DNA of 64,000 bases from Rhodococcus sp. 14-2470-1b (GCF_002259415.1 NZ_NPFY01000035.1:1-64000); one strand, 5' to 3'. Shown: positions 43,143 through 53,200, counted from the first letter of the stretch. Translations and numbers: made by a program. Notes: generated from the sequence alone by a model not told the origin.

Positions 43143-44915
43143 CTACAAGTACTGGCCGGTGTTCGACTCGGTGTCGATGGCCCGCGACGCACTGGCGTTC
43201 TTGCCTGTGACCAGCGTCCGGATGTAGACGATGCGCTCGCCCTTCTTGCCCGAGATTCGCGCCCAGTCGTCCGGATTGGTCGTGTTGGGCAGGTCCTCGT
43301 TCTCCGCGAACTCGTCGACGATGGAGTCGAACAGGTGTTGAACCCGCAGACCCGGATTACCGGACTCCAGAACCGATTTGATCGCGTACTTCTTGGAGCG
43401 GTCGACGATGTTCTGGATCATTGCACCCGAGTTGAAGTCCTTGAAGTACAGAACTTCCTTGTCCCCGTTGGCGTAGGTGACCTCGAGGAACCTGTTGTCC
43501 TCGCTCTCGGCGTACATGCGGTCCACGACGCGTTCGATCATCGCGCGGATGCACGAGGTCCGGTCGCCGCCGAACTCGGCAAGATCGTCCGCGTTGACCG
43601 GCAACGAGTCCGTCAGGTACTTGGAGAAGATGTCCTGCGCGGACTCGGCGTCCGGACGTTCGATCTTGATCTTGACATCGAGACGCCCCGGGCGAAGGAT
43701 CGCCGGATCGATCATGTCCTCGCGGTTGGACGCACCGATCACGATGACGTTCTCCAGCCCTTCCACACCGTCGATCTCGGCGAGAAGCTGCGGGACGACC
43801 GTCGTCTCGACGTCCGAGGACACACCGGAACCACGCGTACGGAAGATCGAGTCCATCTCGTCGAAGAACACGATCACCGGCGTGCCCTCGGAGGCCTTCT
43901 CGCGCGCACGCTGGAAGATCAACCGAATGTGCCGTTCGGTCTCGCCGACGAACTTGTTGAGCAGCTCGGGGCCCTTGATGTTGAGAAAGAACGACTTGGC
44001 TTCCTTGGCATCCTGACCGCGCGCCTCGGCGATCTTCTTCGCGAGCGAGTTGGCGACGGCCTTGGCGATCAGAGTCTTGCCGCAGCCGGGCGGGCCGTAC
44101 AGCAGAACGCCTTTCGGAGGCCTGAGCGAGTACTCGCGGAAGAGGTCCTTGTGCAGAAACGGCAACTCGACGGCGTCTCGGATCTGCTCGATCTGGCGAC
44201 CGAGACCACCGATGTCCTCGTAGCCGACGTCCGGAACCTCCTCGAGCACCAAGTCCTCGACCTCGGCCTTGGGGACCCGCTCGAAGGCGTATCCGGCCTT
44301 CGTGTCGACGAGCAGCGAGTCACCGGGACGCAGCTTGCGCGACGGTTCGTCGGGGTCGTCGATGCCCTCGTCGTTCGCCATGTCGACGAGCGGCTTGGCG
44401 AGCCACACCACGCGTTCCTCGTCGGCATGACCGACGACCAATGCCCGCGAACCGTCTCCGAGAAGTTCACGGAGCGTGCTGATCTCGCCGACCTGTTCGA
44501 AGGAACCGGCCTCGACGATGGTGAGTGCCTCGTTGAGCCGTACCGTCTGACCCGCTGCCAACGACGACGACTCGACGTTGGGTGAGCACGCAAGGCGCAT
44601 CTTCCGGCCGGATGTGAAGACGTCGACGGTGTCGTCCTCGTGAACAGCCATGAGAATGCCGTAGCCGCTGGGCGGTTGACCCAGCCGGTCGACTTCCTCA
44701 CGCAGTGCGATCAACTGCTGACGAGCTTCCTTGAGCGTGTCCATCAATTTGGAGTTGCGCAGCGACAGCGAGTCGATGCGGGACTCCAGTTCACGGACGC
44801 GCTCCGGCGATTCTCCGAGCCCACCGAGCTGACGCCTCAGCGACGCCGCCTCGGCACGTAGCTCCTCGAGTTCCGCCCGGGCCGCAGCCGAATCCGGATT
44901 GTCTGTTGAGCTCAT
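43143..44915 (-). CDS. mpa: Proteasome-associated AAA ATPase (Mpa/ARC)
   Basis: A 590-aa hexameric unfoldase that recognises pupylated proteins and threads them into the 20S core. An N-terminal coiled coil (about 10-80) captures Pup, and tandem OB domains span about 85-225. The AAA domain has Walker A GPPGCGKT (274-281) and Walker B VIVFFDEMD (347-355). The protein ends GQYL, the motif that opens the PrcA gate. ATG 44915 is chosen because GGGAGGAG lies just upstream. A hairpin follows the stop. Confidence 0.97.
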   Translation of the reverse strand: MSSTDNPDSAAARAELEELRAEAASLRRQLGGLGESPERVRELESRIDSLSLRNSKLMDTLKEARQQLIALREEVDRLGQPPSGYGILMAVHEDDTVDVFTSGRKMRLACSPNVESSSLAAGQTVRLNEALTIVEAGSFEQVGEISTLRELLGDGSRALVVGHADEERVVWLAKPLVDMANDEGIDDPDEPSRKLRPGDSLLVDTKAGYAFERVPKAEVEDLVLEEVPDVGYEDIGGLGRQIEQIRDAVELPFLHKDLFREYSLRPPKGVLLYGPPGCGKTLIAKAVANSLAKKIAEARGQDAKEAKSFFLNIKGPELLNKFVGETERHIRLIFQRAREKASEGTPVIVFFDEMDSIFRTRGSGVSSDVETTVVPQLLAEIDGVEGLENVIVIGASNREDMIDPAILRPGRLDVKIKIERPDAESAQDIFSKYLTDSLPVNADDLAEFGGDRTSCIRAMIERVVDRMYAESEDNRFLEVTYANGDKEVLYFKDFNSGAMIQNIVDRSKKYAIKSVLESGNPGLRVQHLFDSIVDEFAENEDLPNTTNPDDWARISGKKGERIVYIRTLVTGKNASASRAIDTESNTGQYL

Positions 44916-45036
44916 GAGCGACTCCTCCCAGTGAAGATCAGTCAACGCTACCGGCAGTTTCACGAATGTGCGTGTGGACACGTTCGAGCGCCCCGCACTT
45001 GTGACCGATCGGTTGCACCCCGGACAGGCGAATCGG

Positions 45037-45055
45037 CCATGTTAGCCTCACCTGA
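45037..45055. promoter_or_regulatory. Candidate DtxR/IdeR-type iron box
   Basis: On the minus strand the 19-mer TCAGGTGAGGCTAACATGG matches the IdeR consensus (TTAGGTTAGGCTAACCTAA) at 14 of 19 positions, counted by hand. It sits in the 180-bp divergent region between mpa and the MTB12-like lipoprotein, 41 bp before the lipoprotein start. The strong core (AGG, AGGCTAA) makes it plausible, but the right edge is poor. Confidence 0.35.
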
Positions 45056-45095
45056 CCGACCCGGTCCGACGCTATCTCGAAATGGGGCTTCACCA

Positions 45096-45596
45096 GTGAA
45101 CAAGCGCATCACCTCGGCGTTCGCGGCTGCTGCTGCCACCGCGCTGCTCGTCACCGGCTGCGGTGGAAGCGATGATTCCGATCACGCCGATCCCAGTTCG
45201 GAATCCGCCGCTGCGTCGACCACCGACGCGGCAACGACGACGGCCGGCGCCGCGGCCGCTGCTCCGACGACGGCGGAACTCACCGACTCGTTGACCCTCA
45301 TCGTCGCTCCCGATGTCGACGCCGCCACCAAGGCCGCGGAGATCGAGAACGGGCAGGAGCGGATCGCGAACCTGGAACAGATGACGGCTGCGCTCGCGAA
45401 CTACGGCGAGATCACGTTCGACGTGTCGGAGCCGACGGTGGAGGGCGAAACTGCCACCGCGGCCGTTGCCATCGCGACGCCGCGAGGAACAGCGGCACCC
45501 TCGCCCAACACCTGGGTTCTGATCGACGGCAAGTGGAAGGTCTCCGACGCATCCGCGTGCGCGCTGCTCGCCATGGGACAGGCGCCCTGCGTCTAG
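45096..45596 (+). CDS. MTB12-like secreted lipoprotein
   Basis: A 166-aa exported protein. A type II signal peptide (KRITSAFAAAAATALLVTGC) ends in a lipobox with the acylated Cys near residue 21. A Ser/Thr/Ala-rich linker follows. From about residue 65 the protein has the low-molecular-weight antigen MTB12-like domain (AELTDSLTLIVAPDVDAATK, then TWVLIDGKWKVSDASACALL). The role is unknown; the mycobacterial relative is a secreted antigen. GTG 45096 gives the right signal peptide length. Lnt, encoded at 3552-5123, could acylate it. Confidence 0.83.
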   Translation: MNKRITSAFAAAAATALLVTGCGGSDDSDHADPSSESAAASTTDAATTTAGAAAAAPTTAELTDSLTLIVAPDVDAATKAAEIENGQERIANLEQMTAALANYGEITFDVSEPTVEGETATAAVAIATPRGTAAPSPNTWVLIDGKWKVSDASACALLAMGQAPCV

Positions 45597-45600
45597 CGCG

Positions 45601-46611
45601 TCAGCCCTTGCCGGAGCGACGCTGAGGCTTCGGAGTCACCGTGCCCGCCGCAAGTTTGCGTGCACTGACGAGAAACGCGGTGTGCCCCTGCATCCGATGT
45701 TCGGGGCGCACCGCCAAGCCGACGACGTGCCACCCTCGCACGATCGACTCCCATGATCTGGGCTCGGTCCAGCATTCCTGCCCGCGGAGGGTCTCGACGA
45801 CCTTCGACAACTGCGTGACCGTCGCGACGTACACGATCAGCACTCCCCCGGGCACGAGCGCGTCGGCGACGGCAGGGAGCGCATCCCATGGCGCGAGCAT
45901 GTCCAGAACGACCCGGTCCACCGTCTCCCCGGGGTGGTCCGCCCCGAAACGGTCGATGTCCGCGACGGTCAGTTCCCAGTTGGGCGGACGCTCACCGAAG
46001 AAGGTCTCGACGTTCTTCACCGCGTAGTCGGCGTGGTCCTGACGGATCTCGTAGGAGATGACCTTGCCCTCCGCACCGACGGCGCGCAGCAGCGAGCACG
46101 TCAGCGCACCGGAACCGGCCCCAGCCTCGAGCACTCGCGCACCGGGAAACACGTCTCCCTCGTGCACTATCTGCGCAGCGTCCTTCGGATAGATCACCTG
46201 CGCGCCGCGCGGCATCGACAGAACGTAATCGGTGAGCAGCGGTCGCAGCGCCAGGTACGGGGTGCCGTTTACCGAGGTGACGACGCTTCCCTCGTCCGCA
46301 CCGATGAGTGCGTCGTGGGTGATTCCGCCGCGGTGCGTGTGGAATTCCTTGCCCGCGTCGAGAACGACGGTGTAGTGCCTGCCCTTGCCGTCGGTGAGCT
46401 GGACGCGGTCGCCGACGCGGAACGGACCGCTGCGCGCCGGTCCCGTGGACAGCGCCTGGGTGTCGTCTGTCTCCGACTGCGCCCCTGTCTCCGACTGCGC
46501 CCTTGTCTCCGACTGCGCCTCTGTCTCCGACTGAGTCTCGGGAGCCTGTGTCGACGGTCCAGCAGTCCCGAACACGCTTTCGTCCGAAGACTCCGAAAAC
46601 CCGGAAGACAC
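45601..46611 (-). CDS. trmI: tRNA (adenine-58-N1)-methyltransferase
   Basis: A 336-aa SAM-dependent enzyme that makes m1A58 in the T-loop of tRNA. The N-terminal barrel (about 62-125) reads GPFRVGDRVQLTDGKGRHYT. The Rossmann domain has the SAM loop ARVLEAGAGSGALTCSL, then ISYEIRQDHADYA and the catalytic-region VVLDMLAPWDALP. Residues about 25-50 form a repeat tail (AQSETx units) not present in the core family. GTG 46611 is the start, with AGAGG upstream. Its stop lies 5 bp from the lipoprotein stop on the other strand. Confidence 0.93.
   Translation of the reverse strand: MSSGFSESSDESVFGTAGPSTQAPETQSETEAQSETRAQSETGAQSETDDTQALSTGPARSGPFRVGDRVQLTDGKGRHYTVVLDAGKEFHTHRGGITHDALIGADEGSVVTSVNGTPYLALRPLLTDYVLSMPRGAQVIYPKDAAQIVHEGDVFPGARVLEAGAGSGALTCSLLRAVGAEGKVISYEIRQDHADYAVKNVETFFGERPPNWELTVADIDRFGADHPGETVDRVVLDMLAPWDALPAVADALVPGGVLIVYVATVTQLSKVVETLRGQECWTEPRSWESIVRGWHVVGLAVRPEHRMQGHTAFLVSARKLAAGTVTPKPQRRSGKG
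46467..46538 (-). repeat. 18-nt tandem repeat (four units) in the trmI 5' coding region
   Basis: Units start at 46467, 46485, 46503 and 46521 and share CTGTCTCCGACTG. Eighteen bases equal six codons, giving repeated AQSETx. Copy number could change without a frameshift. Confidence 0.88.
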
Positions 46612-46730
46612 AGCAGACTACCTCTTTCGTATTGCAGAACAGATCCGGTGGGCCCGGCGGGCCGACACTCGGCCGCCTAAGACTACGGCCTTGCGTGAAT
46701 CTGTCGGTCCACGGGCTTAGTCTGCAGAGC

Positions 46731-47591
46731 GTGAGTATCACCGATGTGCCTGCACCACCCGTCCGAACCGGCTCCACCAGCTCGACCCGACGGAGCGCAC
46801 CGGCCCTGTCACCGTCCCGCGCGGGTGACTACAAGCAGTGCCCGCTGTTGTACCGCTTCCGTGCGATAGATCGGATACCGGAGAGATCGACGACGGCGCA
46901 GGTCAAGGGGACGGTGGTGCACGCCGCACTGGAGGCGCTCTACGGAATGCCCAGCGAGAGAAGACATTCGAAGACAGCTGTCGGTCTCGTCGACGCCGCG
47001 TGGGATCGTGTGTGCGCCGAATCTCCTGATGTCGCGGACACGGTCGTCGGTGACGAGCGCAGCGCTCTACTGGACCAGGCTCGGAACCTGGTCGCCGGGT
47101 ATTACGAGATGGAAGATCCCACTCGATTCGATCCGGAGTCCTGCGAGCAACGGGTCGAGATCGACCTGGAGGACGGTACTCCGCTTCGAGGTTTCATCGA
47201 CCGAATCGATGTCGCGCCCAACGGAATGGTTCGCGTCGTGGACTACAAGACGGGTAAGGCCCCTCGGGAGTTCACCGAGGCGAAGGCGCTGTTCCAGATG
47301 AAGTTCTATGCGCTCGTGGTCATGCGTCTGCGCGGAATCGTCCCGGCGCAACTGAAGCTGATGTATCTGGCGGACAAGCAATCACTCACCTATACCCCGG
47401 ACGAGGGTGAGTTGATCAGGTTCGAGCGGATGCTCTCGGCGATCTGGAAAGCCATCGTCGCCGCAGGCAAGTCGGGCGATTTCCAGCCCAAACGCGGAAA
47501 GCTGTGCGGCTGGTGCGATCACCAAGCGCTGTGTCCTGAATTCGGCGGCACTCCCCCTGCGTATCCGGGCTGGCCGGAGGCCCGGTCGTGA
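46731..47591 (+). CDS. RecB family PD-(D/E)XK nuclease with Cys cluster
   Basis: A 286-aa nuclease of the RecB/Cas4-like (PDDEXK_1) family. It opens with an SRAGDYKQCPLLYRF motif containing the first Cys. The catalytic segment GFIDRIDVAPN then VVDYKTGKAP supplies the Asp and D-x-K residues. It ends CGWCDHQALCPEF, so four cysteines are available for a 4Fe-4S cluster. The equivalent M. tuberculosis gene is Rv2119. GTG 46731 gives the family start. Its stop overlaps the thioesterase GTG, so they are co-translated. It is not near any CRISPR array. Confidence 0.88.
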   Translation: MSITDVPAPPVRTGSTSSTRRSAPALSPSRAGDYKQCPLLYRFRAIDRIPERSTTAQVKGTVVHAALEALYGMPSERRHSKTAVGLVDAAWDRVCAESPDVADTVVGDERSALLDQARNLVAGYYEMEDPTRFDPESCEQRVEIDLEDGTPLRGFIDRIDVAPNGMVRVVDYKTGKAPREFTEAKALFQMKFYALVVMRLRGIVPAQLKLMYLADKQSLTYTPDEGELIRFERMLSAIWKAIVAAGKSGDFQPKRGKLCGWCDHQALCPEFGGTPPAYPGWPEARS

Positions 47592-48403
47592 CCGGGATTC
47601 CCGACGCGTTCTTCGTGCCGGTCGGAGAAACTGAACCGGGCACCGAACGGTTCTCGAGTACCGAGCGGACGACGAGTCTCTGGGCGCCGACCATGCAGCA
47701 CGGCGCTCCGCCGTCGGCTCTTCTGCTGCGAGCTCTCGAGCGCGTAGCTGCTCGGTCCGACGTTCGGGTGACGCGGGTGGTGGTCGAACTGCTCGGCCCC
47801 GTTCCCATCACGGACATCGTCGTGAAGTCCTGGGTCGAGCGACCAGGTAAGAACATCGAACTCGTCGCTGCCGAGCTGTGGGCAACCACCGCAACCGGGG
47901 TGGAGCGGGCAGTCGCGCGCGGAACAGCGTGGCGGATGACGACGGAAGACACCGCCGCCGTCACTCATGCGGCGGACCAGCGGCTGGCGCCGTTGTCGGA
48001 CGCCTCGTTGCATTCGTGGGGAGGGCGATGGAAGTCCGGGTACCTAGACAACATCGAGGTCCAGGCACTCGGAAACTTCGGCGCCGACGGACCGGGCCTC
48101 GTCTGGGCGCGCCCGAAGACCGCTCTGATCCTCGGTGAAACCATGACCCCGCTCGAGCGTCTGTTCTCCATCGCCGACATCGCCAACGGGGTCGGTGCAT
48201 CACTGGACCTCGACCAGTGGACGTTCCTGAACACGGACCTCACAGTGCACGTGTTCAGGATCCCGGAGGGAGAGTGGGTAGGTGTCGCGGCCGAGACCTC
48301 CGTGGGTCCGGACGGGGTGGCCATGTCCGCCGGCGTTCTTCACGACGAGCACGGACCGGTCGGGCGCATCGCCCAGACCGTGCTGGTCCGTCCCCGTTCC
48401 TGA
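47588..48403 (+). CDS. Thioesterase family protein (double hot-dog, acyl-CoA thioesterase-like)
   Basis: A 271-aa protein with two hot-dog halves. The first contains TMQHGAPPSALLLRALERVA and VELLGPVPITDIVVKSWVERPGKN. The second includes GVGASLDLDQWTFLNTDLTV and DGVAMSAGVLHDEHGPVGRIAQ, the usual Asp/Gln/Thr arrangement of TesB-like enzymes. Substrate chain length is not predictable. It starts inside the stop of the RecB-like gene. Its own stop lies in a small palindrome shared with the hisG stop. Confidence 0.85.
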   Translation: MTGIPDAFFVPVGETEPGTERFSSTERTTSLWAPTMQHGAPPSALLLRALERVAARSDVRVTRVVVELLGPVPITDIVVKSWVERPGKNIELVAAELWATTATGVERAVARGTAWRMTTEDTAAVTHAADQRLAPLSDASLHSWGGRWKSGYLDNIEVQALGNFGADGPGLVWARPKTALILGETMTPLERLFSIADIANGVGASLDLDQWTFLNTDLTVHVFRIPEGEWVGVAAETSVGPDGVAMSAGVLHDEHGPVGRIAQTVLVRPRS

Positions 48404-48415
48404 CCGTACCGGTCA
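48401..48415. terminator. 15-bp palindrome containing both convergent stop codons
   Basis: TGACCG TAC CGGTCA pairs six bases around a 3-base loop. The first TGA is the thioesterase stop and the complement of the last TCA is the hisG stop. It may serve as a minimal bidirectional terminator, although the stem is short. Confidence 0.45.
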
Positions 48416-49264
48416 GAACGCCCTGCAGGACCGAATGTCCGACGCGAGAATGGCTTTCGCGCCGAGGTCGGCAAGATCATCCATGACGGTGTTGTGAACC
48501 TTGCGAGAGACCATGGCACGCACGGCAATCCAGTTCTCGTCAGCCATGGGCGACAGCGTCGGGGACTCGATTCCGGGCGTGATCTTGACGGCCTCGTCGA
48601 GAATTGCCTTGGGGCAGTCGTAGTCCAGCATCAGATACTGCTGCGCGAACACGACGCCCTGGACGCGAGCGATGAGCTGCTTGCGTGTCTTGTCGGATCG
48701 ATCGCTGCCCTCACGTTCGATGAGCACGCCCTCGGAATCGCAGAGCGATTCGCCGAATGCCACGAGATTGTTCTGGTGAAGGGAGCGGCCGGATTCCACG
48801 ACGTCGGCGATGGCGTCGGCGACGCCGAGTTGGATCGAGATCTCCACGGCACCGTCGAGGCGGATGACCGTTGCTTCCAACCCTCGAGCCGCCAGGTCGG
48901 CCTTGACGAGGTTCGGGTACGACGTGGCGATACGCAGACCGTTCAGGTCTGCCGTGGACCACTCCTTTCCCTGTGGTCCCGCGTACCGAAAGGTAGAGCG
49001 GCCGAATCCGAGGCCGAGCAATTCTTCCACCGGCGCTCCGGAATCGAGCGCGAGGTCGCGGCCGGTGATGCCCAGGTCGAGTTGACCCGATCCGACGTAG
49101 ATCGCGATGTCCTTGGGACGGAGAAAGAAGAATTCGACGCCGTTCGCATTGTCGAGGACGGTCAGGTCCTTCGAGTCGCTGCGGCGACGATAGCCGGCCT
49201 CCTTGAGGATTTCGGCTGCTGACTCGGAGAGGGCGCCCTTGTTGGGAACTGCTACACGCAACAT
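48413..49264 (-). CDS. hisG: ATP phosphoribosyltransferase (long form)
   Basis: HisG catalyses the first step of histidine synthesis, joining ATP and PRPP. The 283-aa product is the long form with a C-terminal regulatory ACT-like domain (from about residue 210) that binds histidine. It starts LRVAVPNKGALSESAAEILKEAG. It has DLGITGRDLALDS and the PRPP loop region around ADAIADVVESGRSLHQNNL. It follows hisE by 50 bp on the same strand. Confidence 0.97.
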   Translation of the reverse strand: MLRVAVPNKGALSESAAEILKEAGYRRRSDSKDLTVLDNANGVEFFFLRPKDIAIYVGSGQLDLGITGRDLALDSGAPVEELLGLGFGRSTFRYAGPQGKEWSTADLNGLRIATSYPNLVKADLAARGLEATVIRLDGAVEISIQLGVADAIADVVESGRSLHQNNLVAFGESLCDSEGVLIEREGSDRSDKTRKQLIARVQGVVFAQQYLMLDYDCPKAILDEAVKITPGIESPTLSPMADENWIAVRAMVSRKVHNTVMDDLADLGAKAILASDIRSCRAF

Positions 49265-49314
49265 TGCGAGGTCCTTAGATCGGAAAAGTCAGACGGTGAA
49301 CGTGTGCACACGGT

Positions 49315-49596
49315 TCACAGATGTCGGTAGACATCGTCGAGCGTCAGGCCCCGACCCACCATCAGCACCTGGACCCAGTACAGCAGCTGCGAAATCTCCT
49401 CGGCGAGCGCTTCGTCGCCTTCGTGCTCGGCGGCGATCCAGACCTCACCTGCTTCTTCGATGATCTTCTTGCCCTGGGCATGCACGCCCGCATCCAACGC
49501 AGCGACGGTGCCGGAGCCCTCGGGGCGGGTGGCAGCGCGGTCGGTCAGCTCGGCGAACAGGGAATCGAAGGTCTTCACGGTGAAAGATTCTTTCAT
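49315..49596 (-). CDS. hisE: Phosphoribosyl-ATP diphosphatase
   Basis: HisE removes pyrophosphate from PR-ATP, the second step of histidine synthesis. The 93-aa product (start ATG 49596) equals the M. tuberculosis length as I recall it. An alternative GTG at 49578 would give 87 aa. The all-helical MazG-like core shows EGSGTVAALDAGVHAQGKK, the metal motif EEAGEVWIAAEHE, and EEISQLLYWVQVLM. The ATG overlaps the HAD phosphatase stop as ATGA. hisG is 50 bp downstream. Confidence 0.96.
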   Translation of the reverse strand: MKESFTVKTFDSLFAELTDRAATRPEGSGTVAALDAGVHAQGKKIIEEAGEVWIAAEHEGDEALAEEISQLLYWVQVLMVGRGLTLDDVYRHL

Positions 49597-50285
49597 GACG
49601 ACGCGGGCCGCCGTGCATCGCACCATGCCGAGCGGAGGTCGTCGGCCGTGAGACCGACGAGCGATTGGCGCACGACGTAGCCCGGAGACGCCGCCACCGC
49701 GACCTCCGACGGCACGAGGAGTACGGAGCAGCCCGCCCGGTGAGCCGACAGCGATCCGGTCGGAGAATCCTCGACTGCGAGGCACTGCGACGGGTCGAGG
49801 CCGAGCAGCGCGGCCCCCTTCAGATAAGGCGCCGGATGCGGCTTGCCTTCCTCGACCTCGTCGCCGCTGACGGTGAAGTCGAAGTACTCACGCCCGATGG
49901 TCTCCAATGCGTTCTCGACGAGTCCGCGTTCGGTGTTGGTGACCAGCGCGGTCCCCAGCCCGATCTCGCGGGCGAGCGCCAGCGCATCCTTGGCGCCGGG
50001 ACGCCACGGGATACCTTCGGCGAACAGTTCGGACACGCGGGCGGTCAGCCAGTCGCGTCCGGCGGCGAGCGATTCCTCGGTCACTTCGGTCCCGGCGTGC
50101 ACGAAGACCTTGGTCAGCGCCCCGCGCATGGAATTACCGAGCGTGCTCTCGCGAACCTCGGGGGTGAGCTCGCGTCCGTGGGTCGCGGACAGTTCCGCAA
50201 CTGCGACGTCCCAGATCTTCTCCGAGTCGAGCAGTGTGCCGTCCATGTCCCACAGGACGCCCTGCAGAGAAGAGTTGTCAGACAT
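49593..50285 (-). CDS. HAD superfamily phosphatase (beta-phosphoglucomutase-like subgroup)
   Basis: A 230-aa HAD subfamily IA hydrolase. Motif I is WDMDGTLLDS, with nucleophile Asp13 and acid/base Asp15. A helical cap follows at about 20-90. Motif II is VTNTERG, motif III lies near GKPHPAPYLKGA, and motif IV is AVEDSPTGSLSAHRAG. The substrate is unknown. Overlaps of 8 bp with metH upstream and 4 bp with hisE downstream place it inside a metH-HAD-hisE-hisG run, so a metabolite phosphatase role in one-carbon or histidine metabolism is possible. Confidence 0.87.
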   Translation of the reverse strand: MSDNSSLQGVLWDMDGTLLDSEKIWDVAVAELSATHGRELTPEVRESTLGNSMRGALTKVFVHAGTEVTEESLAAGRDWLTARVSELFAEGIPWRPGAKDALALAREIGLGTALVTNTERGLVENALETIGREYFDFTVSGDEVEEGKPHPAPYLKGAALLGLDPSQCLAVEDSPTGSLSAHRAGCSVLLVPSEVAVAASPGYVVRQSLVGLTADDLRSAWCDARRPASS

Positions 50286-53200
50286 TGAAGTACTTGGCCT
50301 CCGGGTGGTGAAGAACGAATGCGTCGGTGGATTGCTCGGGATGCAGCTGCAGTTCCTCCGAGAGCTTGACGCCGATACGTTCCGGTTCGAGCAGTGCCGC
50401 GAGCTTGACGCGATCCTCGAGGTCCGGGCATGCGCCGTAGCCGAACGAGTAACGAGCGCCCCGATATTCGAGCTTGAAGAAGCCCTCCGCGTCCTCCGGA
50501 TCGTCCTCGGCGACGCTTCGGCCGCCTGTGAGTTTCAGCTCCTCGCGGACGCGGCGATGCCAGTACTCGGCGAGTGCCTCGGTCAGCTGCACACCGATAC
50601 CGTGCACCTCGAGGTAATCGCGGTAGGAATCCGCTGCGAACAGCTCGTTGGCGAAGTCCGCGATGGGTTGGCCCATCGTCACCAGGTTCATCGGCAACAC
50701 GTCGACCTGACCGGTGTCGCGGGCACGGTCGCGAGATCGAACGAAGTCCGCGATGCACAGGAAACGGTCCCGTTGCTGCCTCGGGAACGTGAACCGGAAG
50801 CGTTCGGGCGCATCAGGACTCGGCTCGGTGAGGACGATGACGTCGTCGCCTTCGGACACCGCGGGGAAGTAGCCGTACACGAGTGCCGCGTGGGCGAGGA
50901 TGCCGTCGGTGCTGAGGCGGTCCAGCCAGTATCGCAGCCGCGGCTTGCCCTCCGACTCCACGAGATCCTCGTATGTCGCGCCCTCACCCTTACGAGCGCC
51001 GCGCAGGCCCCACTGTCCGAGGAAGAGCGCGCGCTCGTCGAGCAGACCCGAGTATTCCGACAACGACACGCCCTTGACGATGCGAGTGCCCCAGAACGGC
51101 GGTACAGGAGTCTCGACGTCGATCGCCACGTCGGACCGTTCCGGAACGACGACGAGGACCTCGGCTGCTTTGCGCTGCTCCGCGATTCGGCGCGAGCGCT
51201 CGTGGCGCGCCTTCCGTTCCTCGGCCTTCGCCTTGGCTTCGAGCGCCTCCGGACTGTCCGGAGCCGGACCCCCGCCCCGTTTGGTCGTCATGATGGTGTC
51301 CATCAGCCGCAGACCCTCGAACGCGTCGCGGGCGTAGTGGACATCGCCCTGATAGACGTCCTGAAGATCGTTCTCCACGTAGGACCGCGTCAACGCGGCG
51401 CCACCGAGCAGAACCGGGAACTGCTCGGCCACACCCTTGTTGTTGAGCTCGATCAGGTTGTCCTTCATGACGACCGTGGACTTCACGAGTAACCCGGACA
51501 TGCCGATGACGTCGGCGCGCTTGTCGATCGCCGCTTCCAGAATAGTGGCGATCGGTTGTTTGATGCCCAGATTGACGACCTCGTATCCGTTGTTGCTCAG
51601 GATGATGTCGACCAGGTTCTTGCCGATGTCGTGAACGTCGCCCTTGACGGTTCCGAGCACGATGCGCCCCTTGCCGTCGTCGTCGGTGGCCTCCATATGC
51701 GGCTCCAGGTACGCCACGGCGGCTTTCATTACCTCGGCGGAGGCGAGCACGAACGGCAACTGCATCTGCCCCGACCCGAACAACTCGCCCACGGTCTTCA
51801 TGCCGGACAACAGTGTCTCGTTGATGATCTCGAGCGGTGGCTTCTCCTCCATCGCGGCATCGAGATCGGCGTCGAGGCCGTTTCGCTCACCGTCGACGAT
51901 GCGGCGCTCGAGTCGCTCGAACAGAGGCAGACGCGCCAGCTCCTCGGCCCTGGACTCGCGCGCGGACGCAGCCGAGACGCCCTCGAAGAGTTGCATCAGC
52001 TTCTGCAGCGGGTCGTACCCCTCGGATCTGCGGTCGTACACCAGATCGAGCGCAGTTTCGCGTTGCTCGTCCGGAATCTTGTTCATCGGCAGGATCTTCG
52101 ACGCATGGACGATCGCAGTGTCCAACCCGGCCTCGGTGCACTCGTGCAGGAACACCGAGTTCAAGACCTGACGCGCTGCTGGGTTGAGCCCGAACGAGAT
52201 GTTGGACAGACCGAGCGTGGTGTGCACCTTCGGGTACTTGGCCTTGAGCTGTCGAATTGCCTCGATGGTCTCGATGCCGTCTCGCCGGACCTCCTCCTGA
52301 CCGGTGGAGATGGGGAACGTCAACGTGTCGACGATGATGTCCTCGTGGGACAGGCCCCAGTTGGTGGTGATGTCCTCGATCAACCGATCGGCGACGCGCA
52401 CCTTCCACTCGGCCGTGCGAGCCTGACCTTCCTCGTCGATCGTCAGTGCGACGACTGCCGCGCCGTGCTCCTTGACCAGCTTCATGATCTTCTGGAAGCG
52501 CGAATCCGGTCCGTCGCCGTCCTCGTAGTTGACGGAGTTGACGGCGCTACGGCCGCCGAGGTGTTCGAGGCCTGCCTCCAGAACTGCAGGTTCGGTGGAG
52601 TCCAGCATGATCGGAAGTGTCGACGCCGTCGCCAGTCGTGATGCGAGCGCGGACATGTCGGCCGCGCCGTCGCGTCCGACGTAGTCGACGTTGAGATCGA
52701 GCATGTGTGCACCGTCGCGCGTCTGATCCTTGGCGATGTCGAGGCACTTCTCGTAGTCCTCGGCGATCATCGCATCGCGAAATGCCTTGGACCCGTTGGA
52801 GTTCGTCCGCTCGCCGATCATCAGGATGCTGGCATCCTGCTCGAACGGCACAGCCGAGTAGAGCGATGCCACACCGGGCTCGGGTGCAGGCGCCCGGTCG
52901 GCCTTCGCGACACCGTGCACGAGGTCCGCGACCTGACGGATGTGCTCCGGCGTGGTTCCGCAGCACCCACCGACGAGCGACAGGCCGTACTCCGACACGA
53001 AACCCCCGAGCGCGTCGGCGAGTTCCGGCGCCGTCAACGGGTATTCGGCTCCGCGAGGACCGAGCGTCGGCAAGCCGGCATTCGGCATGACCGACACCGG
53101 GAGTGTCGAATGCTTCGACAGGTGACGCAGGTGCTCGCTCATCTCGGCAGGACCCGTCGCGCAGTTCAGACCGATCATGTCGATCCCCAGTGGTTCGAGC

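Noticed and set aside
46731..47591. RecB/Cas4-like nuclease as part of a defence or CRISPR system
   Set aside because: Neighbours are trmI and a thioesterase, no cas genes or array are present, and the place matches the mycobacterial housekeeping gene Rv2119.
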